A stretch of 64,000 nucleotides of DNA, taken from assembly GCF_009795805.1 (NCBI RefSeq), contig NZ_WTEY01000006.1:51633-115632 (forward strand), written 5' to 3'. Of the stretch, positions 9,075 through 17,040 are shown piece by piece. The notes beneath the pieces are model-generated. The model ran no database searches. It saw nothing but the letters and a program-made list of their open reading frames with translations, and was not told where the DNA came from. Position numbers and translations under genes: made by a program. This stretch comes from Gilliamella sp. Pra-s52 (GTDB taxonomy: Bacteria; Pseudomonadota; Gammaproteobacteria; Enterobacterales; Orbaceae). Numbering within the stretch: position 1 is the first letter of the stretch; every line of letters begins with the position of its first letter.

Positions 9075-9446
9075 CTTTTAGCGTTTAGTTCTTAATCCTT
9101 AGGGCGCGGAAGGGGGTTACGGTGCCTGAGGGGATAATATAACAAAGAATAAAGCCCCCGCGTAAGTTGGGGCGTTTCCCTTAGGGTTGCGCCGTTGTGG
9201 CAAAGCCACAATAGCGCCGCCCCCCCGCCACATGTAAATATCCAAATCACTATATCTATTCCACCATTCAAAATCCAAAAAAGACATTATTTCTGTCAAA
9301 AATCCTTTACTTGTAAAAGCTAATTTGTTCATAGTCAAAAAATAAAGTCTATGCTAGACTGAATCAAACTCTGAAGCTCTTTTACCTAAGTGAAATAGTG
9401 ATTTTATAAGGTGGATTAGCCGCGGTATAGCTCAGAAATGGCTATG
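9075..9446. other. GC-rich structured patch, then AT-rich spacer, downstream of the adhesin
   Basis: Immediately after the adhesin stop the sequence stays unusually GC-rich to about 9235, then returns to the AT-rich background. It contains a stem with arms GCGCCGTTGTGGC (9189-9201) and GCCACAATAGCGC (9205-9217) around an AAA loop, with one mismatch and one G-U pair. There is also a smaller gcccc/ggggc stem and a C7 tract at 9220-9226. There is no T-run of terminator type. The patch may be part of the same acquired segment as the adhesin 3' end, a structured RNA, or a recombination site. The remaining spacer to moaA shows nothing else definite. Confidence 0.5.
9117..9332 (-). CDS. Possible small protein of unknown function
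   Basis: An open frame of about 71 residues with an ATG at 9332 (a TTG two codons upstream is also possible). The predicted protein begins NKLAFTSKGFLTEIM and later contains GGGAIVALPQRRNPKGNAP, a stretch encoded by the GC-rich hairpin region. No good Shine-Dalgarno is visible. It could be a small mobile-element-associated protein or simply an open frame over a structured repeat. I do not assign a function. Confidence 0.25.
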   Translation of the reverse strand: MNKLAFTSKGFLTEIMSFLDFEWWNRYSDLDIYMWRGGGAIVALPQRRNPKGNAPTYAGALFFVILSPQAP

Positions 9447-9465
9447 CTTCCCGATTTGGATAAGG
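9447..9465 (+). promoter_or_regulatory. moaA leader hairpin overlapping the ribosome-binding site
   Basis: CTTCC (9447-9451) can pair with GG (9458-9459) and AAG (9462-9464), with a two-base bulge, which would hide the AAGG used as moaA Shine-Dalgarno. The preceding segment, gattagccgcggtatagctc, contains a further weak stem. moaA genes of gammaproteobacteria are often preceded by a Moco-responsive RNA element. This leader sits in the right place, but I cannot confirm the consensus by eye. Confidence 0.3.
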
Positions 9466-9477
9466 TGTTTGTTTTAT

Positions 9478-10452
9478 ATGCAATTAATGGATAATTATCA
9501 ACGTCGATTTCAGTATCTGCGTTTGTCGATTACCGAGCAGTGCAATTTTCAGTGTCAGTACTGCCTGCCTAATGGCTATCAACCTAATAAAGCACATCAA
9601 TTTTTAACTCTTAATGAGATTGATAATGTAGTATCAACATTTGCTGAACTTGGTGTACACAAAATTCGGTTAACAGGTGGCGAACCAAGTTTGCGTCGTG
9701 ATTTTGTTGATATTTTGTCGCTGATTTCTGCATATCCAAGTATTAACGAAATTGCCATGACAACTAATGGGTCACGTTTATTAAAAAATATCCATTATTG
9801 GCATCAAGCAGGTTTGAATGCGATTAATATTAGTATTGATAGTTTTTCCCCCCATTTGTTTAAATTAATTACTGGGCAAGATAAGCTTAAAGAATTATTG
9901 CAATGTGTTGAAAAATCGTTAGAAGTGGGTATAAAAAAGGTCAAAATTAACACCGTTTTGATGAAAAACATGAATGATAATCTAACTGATTATTTATCAT
10001 GGATTAAACAGCGTCCTGTTGAGTTGCGTTTTATTGAACTAATGGAAACAGGCGAAAGTGGTGATATTTTTAATCGTCACCATGTTTCAGGGCAATCAAT
10101 CGAATTACAACTAATTGAGCAAGGTTGGTTGTTGCAGCCTAAAGTAGCTTTATCTGGACCCGCTAAGGTTTATACTCATTGCGATTATCAAGGTAAGATT
10201 GGGTTGATTATGCCGTATTCAAAAGATTTTTGTAAGAGTTGTAATCGGTTAAGGGTATCATCAATTGGGCAGTTGCATTATTGTTTATTTGGTGATGCGT
10301 CTGTTGATTTGCGTGATTTGCTCCAAAGTTCAGAGCAAAAACAACAATTAATTGAAAGAATTTTTGCTTCGTTAATGATAAAGCCTGAAAAACACCTATT
10401 GCATGACCATAAGGTTGGTGTTATGCCTAATTTATCTTATGTTGGTGGTTAG
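9478..10452 (+). CDS. moaA: GTP 3',8-cyclase (molybdenum cofactor biosynthesis)
   Basis: MoaA is the radical-SAM enzyme that starts molybdopterin synthesis by converting GTP to 3',8-cyclo-7,8-dihydro-GTP. The N-terminal cluster motif is CNFQCQYC and the C-terminal cluster is CKSC followed by a third Cys (HYC). The chain ends in the conserved Gly-Gly (SYVGG). The GGEPSLRRD and TTNGS stretches are typical. ATG at 9478 is chosen because AAGG lies 13-16 bases upstream and the N-terminus QLMDNYQRRFQYLRLSIT matches the E. coli protein register; an upstream TTG (9469) would overlap the Shine-Dalgarno. No other moa gene is nearby. Its last 21 bases overlap gluQ tail to tail. Confidence 0.93.
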   Translation: MQLMDNYQRRFQYLRLSITEQCNFQCQYCLPNGYQPNKAHQFLTLNEIDNVVSTFAELGVHKIRLTGGEPSLRRDFVDILSLISAYPSINEIAMTTNGSRLLKNIHYWHQAGLNAINISIDSFSPHLFKLITGQDKLKELLQCVEKSLEVGIKKVKINTVLMKNMNDNLTDYLSWIKQRPVELRFIELMETGESGDIFNRHHVSGQSIELQLIEQGWLLQPKVALSGPAKVYTHCDYQGKIGLIMPYSKDFCKSCNRLRVSSIGQLHYCLFGDASVDLRDLLQSSEQKQQLIERIFASLMIKPEKHLLHDHKVGVMPNLSYVGG

Positions 10453-11319
10453 TAAGCGATTTTGTTTGGGAATATTGGTTATTTTCCAGTGGTTAATTGC
10501 CCAATCTAATAACTGTTTTTGCGTGGCATCTTGCCAATTTTGAGGGATTTGTTGTCCTAAAAACTGCAGTGCCTGTATTGTTAAGGATTGTGTATTACTG
10601 ACCTCAATGGGTTTTGCGTGGTTTTGTTTGGAAAGCTTGTTGCCGTTATTATCTAGTACCAATGGTAAATGACAATAGCTTGGTGTTGGTAAGCCCAAAA
10701 GCTGATAGAGCGAAATCTGTTTAGCGGTGACAGGCAATAAGTCTGCACCTCGCACTATTTCGGTAATACCTTGCTGGTGATCATCAAGTACTACCACTAA
10801 ATTGTAAGCAAATAAACCATCTTTGCGGTGAATAATAAAGTCTTCTTGAGCATTTTGGGCGTCGAACGTTTGAATGCCACGAATGCGATCGGTAAACTGA
10901 TATACGGGTTGCGTCTGTTTTAGGCGTATGGCAAGTGGTTGGTTGGGGCTATTTAGATGTCGATCACGACAAAAACCATCATAAATCCCATAAGGTAAAT
11001 TGTGAATGCGTTGCCTTGTGCAGTCACAAAAATAAGCCTGCTGTTTATCTAAAAGAGTTTGTAGAACAGCTTGATAACGTTCACTGCACGTCGATTGGTA
11101 TAAGATTTCATCATCCCAGTATAAATTAAAGGCTTCTAATGTTTTTAAGATGAGTGATGATGCGCCTTTTACTTCTCGTGGTGGGTCGATATCTTCAATA
11201 CGAACCAACCATTTGCCATGACAAGATTTTGCTTGTAAATAGCTACCAAGAGCGGTCACCAGTGAACCAAAATGTAATGGTCCAGATGGTGACGGGGCAA
11301 AACGACCAATATAGTGCAT
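10432..11319 (-). CDS. gluQ: Glutamyl-Q tRNA(Asp) synthetase
   Basis: GluQ (YadB) attaches glutamate to queuosine in the anticodon of tRNA(Asp). It resembles the catalytic half of glutamyl-tRNA synthetase without the anticodon-binding domain, and the 295-residue length fits. Visible motifs are RFAPSPSGPLHFGSL (HIGH-type), a zinc-site region with YFCDCTRQRI and a later GFCRD, and KLSKQNHA (KMSKS-type). It lies 42 bp downstream of dksA on the same strand, the order found in many gammaproteobacteria, so a dksA-gluQ transcript is likely. The 3' end overlaps moaA by 21 bp in the convergent orientation. Confidence 0.95.
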   Translation of the reverse strand: MHYIGRFAPSPSGPLHFGSLVTALGSYLQAKSCHGKWLVRIEDIDPPREVKGASSLILKTLEAFNLYWDDEILYQSTCSERYQAVLQTLLDKQQAYFCDCTRQRIHNLPYGIYDGFCRDRHLNSPNQPLAIRLKQTQPVYQFTDRIRGIQTFDAQNAQEDFIIHRKDGLFAYNLVVVLDDHQQGITEIVRGADLLPVTAKQISLYQLLGLPTPSYCHLPLVLDNNGNKLSKQNHAKPIEVSNTQSLTIQALQFLGQQIPQNWQDATQKQLLDWAINHWKITNIPKQNRLLTTNIR

Positions 11320-11361
11320 AGGTCAGTTGGGTAGAATAATAAAAGGTTAAGAAAGTTGGGT

Positions 11362-11817
11362 TTACATGCCCATTTGTTTTTCGCGAAGTTCAGCAAGTGT
11401 TTTACAGTCGATACATAAATCAGCTGTAGGTCTTGCTTCTAAGCGGCGGATCCCAATTTCAACCCCGCAAGAGTCACAATAACCAAAATCATCGTTTTCA
11501 ATTTTCTTTAATGTTTTTTCGATTTTTTTGATTAGTTTTCGTTCTCTATCGCGAGCACGTAATTCTAAGCTGAATTCTTCTTCTTGCGTTGCTCGGTCAG
11601 CTGGATCTGGGAAATTAGCCGCTTCGTCTTGCATGTGCGAAACTGTTTTTCCCATTTCATCTTGTAATTGAGCAAGCCATGCTTCTAAAATAAGTTTGAA
11701 ATGTTTTAATTGCTTAGGATTCATATACTCCTCGCCTTTTGCCTCTTGGTAAGGTTTAAGCCCCGCAATTGAAAGCAAGCTAAGAGAAGATGTATTTAAT
11801 TTTTGTTCCTTTTTCAC
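11362..11817 (-). CDS. dksA: RNA polymerase-binding transcription factor DksA
   Basis: DksA binds the RNA polymerase secondary channel and, with ppGpp, represses rRNA promoters and activates amino acid promoters. The 151-residue protein has a coiled-coil region with the tip sequence [17 protein letters not shown]. The zinc finger is C114, C117, C135, C138 (CDSC and CIDC), the same length and positions as E. coli. The start matches the E. coli N-terminal pattern ([11 protein letters not shown]). Its target class, an rrn P1 promoter with GC-rich discriminator, is present at the far end of this window. Confidence 0.97.
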   Translation of the reverse strand: MKKEQKLNTSSLSLLSIAGLKPYQEAKGEEYMNPKQLKHFKLILEAWLAQLQDEMGKTVSHMQDEAANFPDPADRATQEEEFSLELRARDRERKLIKKIEKTLKKIENDDFGYCDSCGVEIGIRRLEARPTADLCIDCKTLAELREKQMGM

Positions 11818-11953
11818 AGCAATCCCCTTAAGTACAGATTATTTGCAAGCGGTAAACTATAGCAATAAATTAGCTGTTGGCAAATTTTTTTTTATCTTTT
11901 TTCTGCCTATAAATAAGCAAAATAGTACAACTGTATGTTATTAATAAAGATAA

Positions 11954-12439
11954 TTACTTATCCCACTTTTCTAATCCATTTTTAGGGCATTGGGTTACTA
12001 AATCATACAACTTATCGTTATCAGGTAAAATAAGTTCAGGACTGATATCAAAGAGTGGGTAGAGAACAAATTCTCTGTTTTTCATATGGTAGTGAGGGAT
12101 CGTTAGTCTTTCGCTTTCGATCACTAAATCATCATACAGTAAAATATCAAGATCTAAGGTTCTTGCTCCCCATCGATTTTCTTTACGTACACGACCTTGG
12201 GCTTTTTCAATTGTCTGTAGTGCATCAAGTAGTTCAATGGGGGATAGGGCTGTTTTAATTTTTACAACAGCATTAAGATAATCATTCTGATCCTGCGGTC
12301 CCAGTGGCTTACTGCGGTAAAAAGGTGACACTTCTAAACATGTTGTATTAGGTAATTGCTTTAATGCCATTATTGCACGATTAGCTTGTGATAATGGATC
12401 CTCAAGGTTACTGCCTAAGGCGATATAACAGATAGACAT
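11954..12439 (-). CDS. folK: 6-hydroxymethyl-7,8-dihydropterin pyrophosphokinase
   Basis: FolK (HPPK) transfers pyrophosphate from ATP to 6-hydroxymethyl-7,8-dihydropterin in folate synthesis. The 161-residue chain shows the family signature RWGARTLDLDILLYDD, with the metal-binding aspartates in DLDILL, and the N-terminal CYIALGSNLEDP. The late IPHYHMKNREFVLYPL is also typical. E. coli has pcnB next to folK; here dksA lies downstream on the same strand after a 136-bp gap. Confidence 0.95.
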   Translation of the reverse strand: MSICYIALGSNLEDPLSQANRAIMALKQLPNTTCLEVSPFYRSKPLGPQDQNDYLNAVVKIKTALSPIELLDALQTIEKAQGRVRKENRWGARTLDLDILLYDDLVIESERLTIPHYHMKNREFVLYPLFDISPELILPDNDKLYDLVTQCPKNGLEKWDK

Positions 12440-12662
12440 AATTGGTCGTTTACTTTTTGATATGGCTGGTGTTTGATAAAAACGATTTTAACACATAACA
12501 TCATTAGCAAAAAAGCTATATCGTTTTGTTACTTATTGTTTTTGGTTATTAATATATGACTATATAATCTTTAATTTAGTTATGATTATAGGTTATGTTA
12601 GTGGTATTAAATAGTGTTATCCATTAAAGGGTTATAGAGTGAATTTATATTGAGATCATCAA

Positions 12663-14021
12663 ATGAATTTAGGTCAACAATTGAGTTATTTGATAAAAAA
12701 AACGCCTGTTATCCACGATGCAGTAGTTATTCAACGGGCTATTAGTGGGGTAATTGATTATTTTGCTAGTAGTTTACAAGCACGCCATGATACTGATGCT
12801 AAAAACTTACTAAGTTGGATCGATGATGAGGGGGGGAAGGCTAGAGCATGGCTTGTTGGTCAAAAAAAACTAGCAACGGCAAGACAAGCTGCATTATTTA
12901 ATGGTTTTCAAGCCCATTGTTTAGATTATGATGATGTGCATTCTGAGGTGCGTGGTCACCCTTCGGCAGTGATTTTATCTGCACTTATTGCAAGTATTCG
13001 TTTAGATAATGTTGATTTAAAAATTGATGGCCGACGGTTTTTAACGGCTTATGTTATCGGCATAGAAGTAATGGCGTTATTAGGTAAAAGTGTTAATCCT
13101 GCGCATTATGAAAAAGGTTGGCACACAACTATTACTTTGGGGGGAATTGCGGCAACTGCAGCTATTTGTTATTTATATGATGAACCTTTTTTATCGCAAG
13201 CATTAACCTTAGCGGCTACTCAAGCATCAGGAATGCGTTTATTAATGGGAACACCGATTAAATTTTTACACGCAGGATTAGCGGCCGAGCATGCAATACA
13301 AGCTGTTGAATGGTTGAGGGCAGGCATACATGCAAAACAGGATTTTTTAAATGATAAATTGGGGTTTTTAGCTATCTATGGGCAAGGTAATGCAAGTCTT
13401 GACTTGTGTCATTGGGGAAAACCTTGGAAGATTGTTGAACCAGGATTATGGTTTAAAACTTATTCTTACTGCTCGGCAGCCGCTTATGTTGCCGATGCGG
13501 GTAAATTGCTTTATCAGCACCGACAATTAAATGTTGATGATATTGCCAATATTACGCTTTTTTTTACGCCCGAAAACAGTGATGCTGCATTGATTTATCG
13601 GTTGCCTTTGTTTGCCGAGCAGGGGCGTTTTTCTGCTGAGTATATTTTAGCATTAACTTTATTAGGGATACCGCTTGATTTTGAACAATTTTCGGCAACG
13701 CCAATCCCTGAACATATCCAAAAATTGATGCAAAAAATGCAGCGTAGTTATCAAATACAACTACCACCACACCCAAAAGCTTATAATGGACGTTATGTCG
13801 TCATTGATATTGTGCTTAATAATGGCAAAAAAATTTGCCAACGTATTGATATACCGAAAGGATCTCCCCAAAATCCATATAGTCAAGCTGAAATGTCATT
13901 AAAGCTTATTAATGCCATTAAAAATCAGCAAATGGCTGAAAAATTAACTCAGGATATTGAAGCATTAGCTACAGGGTTAGAGGTTAGTCGATTTTTAATG
14001 AATTATATTTTTAGGTTATAG
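12663..14021 (+). CDS. MmgE/PrpD family protein
   Basis: A 452-residue member of the MmgE/PrpD fold, which includes 2-methylcitrate dehydratase, cis-aconitate decarboxylase and iminodisuccinate epimerase. Visible family features are HCLDYDDVHSEVRGHPSAV in the helical domain, KGWHTTITLGGIAATAA, and the second domain with YCSAAAYVADAG. There are no prpB/prpC neighbours, which argues against the methylcitrate cycle. It converges on an operon encoding a fumarase-superfamily lyase and an amino acid-type ABC transporter. An epimerase or dehydratase role on an amino-dicarboxylate substrate is therefore plausible but inferred. A G7 run occurs at 12830-12836. Confidence 0.82.
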   Translation: MNLGQQLSYLIKKTPVIHDAVVIQRAISGVIDYFASSLQARHDTDAKNLLSWIDDEGGKARAWLVGQKKLATARQAALFNGFQAHCLDYDDVHSEVRGHPSAVILSALIASIRLDNVDLKIDGRRFLTAYVIGIEVMALLGKSVNPAHYEKGWHTTITLGGIAATAAICYLYDEPFLSQALTLAATQASGMRLLMGTPIKFLHAGLAAEHAIQAVEWLRAGIHAKQDFLNDKLGFLAIYGQGNASLDLCHWGKPWKIVEPGLWFKTYSYCSAAAYVADAGKLLYQHRQLNVDDIANITLFFTPENSDAALIYRLPLFAEQGRFSAEYILALTLLGIPLDFEQFSATPIPEHIQKLMQKMQRSYQIQLPPHPKAYNGRYVVIDIVLNNGKKICQRIDIPKGSPQNPYSQAEMSLKLINAIKNQQMAEKLTQDIEALATGLEVSRFLMNYIFRL

Positions 14022-14307
14022 AGGTGTGGGCTTTCTTTGTATGAATATATTTGTATGAGTATAAAAGACAATATCCAAAAATTTCGCTTTCTATATTAGA
14101 AAGTATATATTCCGTATTGTATCTCTCATTCCAGTATATTCTAATGTTTATACGCTATCTATGAATTGACTTTACCGAAATTGTTAGGGTAACGGTATTA
14201 TTTTCATAGTATGACTTTGCCATTGTCTTTAATGATAAAAAGCTAATATCAAGTATCTAGGAATTACAATGCATTAAATAAAGCACAAATAGAATTAATT
14301 TGATTGG

Positions 14308-15060
14308 TTAAATTTCAAAATCAATCTCATCTGTTAATTGACGTAAAAAACGTTGAGTCAGTTCATGTTGCGGGTTGTCAATAATTGATTTGGCTGCCCC
14401 CTCTTCAACAATGACACCATTTGCCATAAAGATAATACGATCGGAAACATATTTAGCAAACTCCATTTCATGGGTCACAATGAGCATGGTTATTTTTTCT
14501 TTAGCGAGTTGTAGCATGACTTGTAATACTTCATGCACTCGTTCGGGATCAAGGGCTGAGGTGGGTTCGTCAAATAATAGGACTTTTGGCTTAACGGCTA
14601 ATGCTCTAGCAATGGCAACACGTTGTTGCTGACCACCTGATAATGTAATGGGGTATTGATCAGCATACGCTAACATGCCTACTCGTTCTAATAATGACAG
14701 TGCTAGCTGTTTCGCTTTTTCTTTAGCTATTTTTTGTCCTGTAATTAATGGGTAAGTGATGTTTTCAATTGCAGTTTTATTTTTGAATAAATTATAGTGC
14801 TGAAAAACCATCGCCGATTGTTTGCGTAAATTTTTTTCTTCTTTATGATTATAGTGTTCACTATTAAGTGATACATCGCCAATGCGAATTTCACCTGTAT
14901 TGGGTTTTTCTAATAAATTTAAGCAACGCAATAAGGTTGATTTTCCCGATCCTGATGGTCCAATAATGGCAACAACTTCGCCTTGCTTGATGTTTAGGTT
15001 AATTTCTTTTAATACTTGATTATCAGCAAAGCGTTTTGATAAATGAGATACTGAGATCAT
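14308..15060 (-). CDS. Polar amino acid ABC transporter, ATP-binding protein
   Basis: A 250-residue cytoplasmic ATPase of the GlnQ/TcyN type. Walker A is GPSGSGKSTLLR, the Q-loop region is VFQHYNLFKNKT, the signature is LSGGQQQRVAIARAL, and Walker B is VLLFDEPTSALDPE. The frame is open farther upstream, but the ATG at 15060 has AAGGA at good spacing, gives the usual N-terminus ISVSHLSKRFADN, and leaves an 11-bp gap to the permease gene instead of an overlap. It is the last gene of a five-gene minus-strand operon. Confidence 0.92.
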   Translation of the reverse strand: MISVSHLSKRFADNQVLKEINLNIKQGEVVAIIGPSGSGKSTLLRCLNLLEKPNTGEIRIGDVSLNSEHYNHKEEKNLRKQSAMVFQHYNLFKNKTAIENITYPLITGQKIAKEKAKQLALSLLERVGMLAYADQYPITLSGGQQQRVAIARALAVKPKVLLFDEPTSALDPERVHEVLQVMLQLAKEKITMLIVTHEMEFAKYVSDRIIFMANGVIVEEGAAKSIIDNPQHELTQRFLRQLTDEIDFEI

Positions 15061-15071
15061 AAGGTTTTTCC

Positions 15072-15743
15072 TTAACGACGATATGGTAAAGTAAGTTTTT
15101 GTTCTAATTGTTTTTGTATCCAAGAATAGATAACCACAGTAAGCCAGTAAACAATGCCAACAGCTGAATAGGTTTCGAAATAAAGAAATGAATTAGCTGT
15201 TAACATTTTTCCCGCTGCTAATAATTCTTGCACACCTACAAAAAAGGCAACTGAAGAGTCTTTAAGTAATGAAATAAACATATTACCAGCATTAGGGAGT
15301 GCGTTTACCATCGCTTGAGGCAATATAATGCCTTGGTAAACTTGAATAGTATTGAGCCCTGATGTTAATCCTGCTTCTTTTTGACCTTGATCGACCGATG
15401 CTAAACTTGCACGAAAAATTTCTGCTAAATAAGCCGCATATTTTAAGCTAAAGCAGATAATTGCCGCAGTTGTTGCGCCCATTTGTTTTAAAATGGGGAA
15501 AATTTGTGGCGATCCATAATAGATAATAAATAGTAAAACAACAGACGGAATACCACGAAACAGTGAAATAAACAGAGCAAAAATCGAATCGATAATGATG
15601 ATTTTTTGGTTGCGTAATAGTGCGATAGATAGCCCAAATACAGTGGCAAACAGAATCGATACGATGGCAATACATAGTGTGACAGGCAAATACGGTAATA
15701 TTTGCGGAAACACACTAAAAAAGTAGTCTATATTAAATTTCAT
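15072..15743 (-). CDS. Polar amino acid ABC transporter, permease
   Basis: A 223-residue inner-membrane permease of the HisM/TcyL type with about five hydrophobic segments. The cytoplasmic EAA loop, which contacts the ATPase, is AGLTSGLNTIQVYQGIILPQ. The N-terminal half contains ALFISLFRGIPSVVLLF, the conserved RGxP region of this family. It overlaps the substrate-binding protein gene by four bases (ATGA), so the two are translationally coupled. A single permease gene suggests a homodimeric channel. Confidence 0.92.
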   Translation of the reverse strand: MKFNIDYFFSVFPQILPYLPVTLCIAIVSILFATVFGLSIALLRNQKIIIIDSIFALFISLFRGIPSVVLLFIIYYGSPQIFPILKQMGATTAAIICFSLKYAAYLAEIFRASLASVDQGQKEAGLTSGLNTIQVYQGIILPQAMVNALPNAGNMFISLLKDSSVAFFVGVQELLAAGKMLTANSFLYFETYSAVGIVYWLTVVIYSWIQKQLEQKLTLPYRR

Positions 15744-16519
15744 GAGGTAATGTCTTCGCCAAAATATTTAATTGAAAGATTCTTTAATGTGCCATTTGCT
15801 TGTAGCTTTTTTAGGGCTTGATTAAATTTTTCACGCAGTGCTCGACCCTTTTCATTCTTGCTGAATGGAAAAGCAACTTGCTCAATAGTAATTGGTTCGC
15901 CAACTAGCTTGAATGGCAAGTTTTTACGTTTGATTTCTGCCAGTAAAATGGGCTTTGAATTAACATATCCGTCAACACGCTGATATTCGGCGTCATACAT
16001 TGCGCCATCTCTAGTTTCGTAAGTTTTGATAGTGATGTCGTTATTTGGAAACACTTTTTTTAAATTATTGATGTGATTCGAGCCTAATACTCCCGCAATA
16101 GTCTTACCTTTAAAATCAGACAATGTATTGATGTTATTATCTTTATGGGTAACAATTTGACTACCGTAAAAGCTATAAGTGTTGGAAAAATCATATTTGG
16201 CTTGGCGAACAGGGGTGACAGCTACTGCATTGGCAATGGTATCTAAACGTCCTGAATCAAATTGCCCCATTAAACCACCAAATTCTGCAATGACCCATTC
16301 GACTTTATAGCCTAATTCTTTCGCAATTGCTTCGGTAATTTCAACATCAAAACCAACTAAATTGCCATCTTGCTTGTAGCCATTTGGATAACTTTGTCCA
16401 GTAGAGCCTACTTTTATGGTAGGTTGTTCGGTAGTTTGTTTGTTGGATTGATTATCACAGCCAATTAAGGTTAGGCTAGTTAATAAAAGAACCGATAGTA
16501 AAGTTCTTATCTTTTTCAT
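15740..16519 (-). CDS. Amino acid ABC transporter, substrate-binding lipoprotein
   Basis: A 259-residue family 3 solute-binding protein. It has a lipoprotein signal: MKKIRTLL, a hydrophobic core, then LIGC with Cys21 as the lipidation site. It is therefore anchored facing the periplasm. The ligand-binding core shows GFDVEITEAIAKELGYKVEW and the AVTPVRQAKYDFSNTY motif typical of polar amino acid (cystine, glutamine, arginine) binders. It overlaps its neighbours by four bases on both sides. The ligand cannot be read from sequence; the operon partners suggest an amino-dicarboxylate or N-substituted amino acid. Confidence 0.9.
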   Translation of the reverse strand: MKKIRTLLSVLLLTSLTLIGCDNQSNKQTTEQPTIKVGSTGQSYPNGYKQDGNLVGFDVEITEAIAKELGYKVEWVIAEFGGLMGQFDSGRLDTIANAVAVTPVRQAKYDFSNTYSFYGSQIVTHKDNNINTLSDFKGKTIAGVLGSNHINNLKKVFPNNDITIKTYETRDGAMYDAEYQRVDGYVNSKPILLAEIKRKNLPFKLVGEPITIEQVAFPFSKNEKGRALREKFNQALKKLQANGTLKNLSIKYFGEDITS

Positions 16520-17040
16520 TGTGTATTACTCCTTTTTTTCCATTCGGTATAGCTTTTGTCATTTAAGATTTTTTCAAAATAGAGGGTTGTATGATCTGGC
16601 GTTAAATTTGCGTATCCTATTTTTTTATAACCTTTATTAATATAAGTTTGAGCAAGCCATGGATGATTTGCTGCAGTTCCTAAGGTAACAGCGGGTAATT
16701 TTAGTTGATGAATCAAAATCTGTTGTTCAACAAAATCCCATAGCGCATTACCATAGCCTTTGCCTTTATAAGCTGGATCGGTTGCAAACCAACCTAAATG
16801 AGGTAGCCCATAAGGTCCTGGATTATTACCCCATGGAAAGCGGATGCTTAATGTTGATAATAGTTTGCTATTTTTTTCAAATAGGTAGACGGCATTCGAT
16901 TCAATGTGTTCAATAATTTGTGCTTGTGTGGCTGTTGCTGCTGCAAAGTGAATGCCCAATTGCGTGTTAGTTTGATAAGCACTATGCAATAGTTTTTGAT
17001 AAGTAGGAATATCATTATATGTCATTAAGCGAAAACTCAT
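16516..17040 (-). CDS. GNAT-family N-acetyltransferase
   Basis: A 174-residue acetyl-CoA-dependent acetyltransferase. The acetyl-CoA-binding motif A is visible as DPAYKGKGYGNALWDFVE (Q/RxxGxG/A type). The later VTLGTAANHPWLAQTYINKGYKKIGYANL is the beta5/alpha4 region. It sits between the lyase and the binding protein and overlaps both by four bases. It probably acts on the imported compound or its cleavage product, perhaps for detoxification; the acceptor is unknown. Confidence 0.85.
   Translation of the reverse strand: MSFRLMTYNDIPTYQKLLHSAYQTNTQLGIHFAAATATQAQIIEHIESNAVYLFEKNSKLLSTLSIRFPWGNNPGPYGLPHLGWFATDPAYKGKGYGNALWDFVEQQILIHQLKLPAVTLGTAANHPWLAQTYINKGYKKIGYANLTPDHTTLYFEKILNDKSYTEWKKRSNTQ

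Noticed and set aside
9075..9340. DGR template repeat next to the adhesin
   Set aside because: Read on both strands; no copy resembling 8916-9071 and no reverse transcriptase gene in the window.
9419..9470. tRNA-like start (CGCGGTATAGCTCAG)
   Set aside because: Resembles a tRNA acceptor/D-arm but has no anticodon arm or T-arm (no GGTTCGA-type sequence) and runs straight into the moaA ribosome site.
12830..12836. G7 tract inside the MmgE/PrpD gene as a phase-variation site
   Set aside because: Short, in an enzyme gene, and the frame is intact on both sides; too little to claim switching.
14087..14103. Inverted repeat CTTTCT-atatt-AGAAAG between convergent genes as a terminator
   Set aside because: Only 6 bp, A/T-rich and without a T-run; could occur by chance in this composition.
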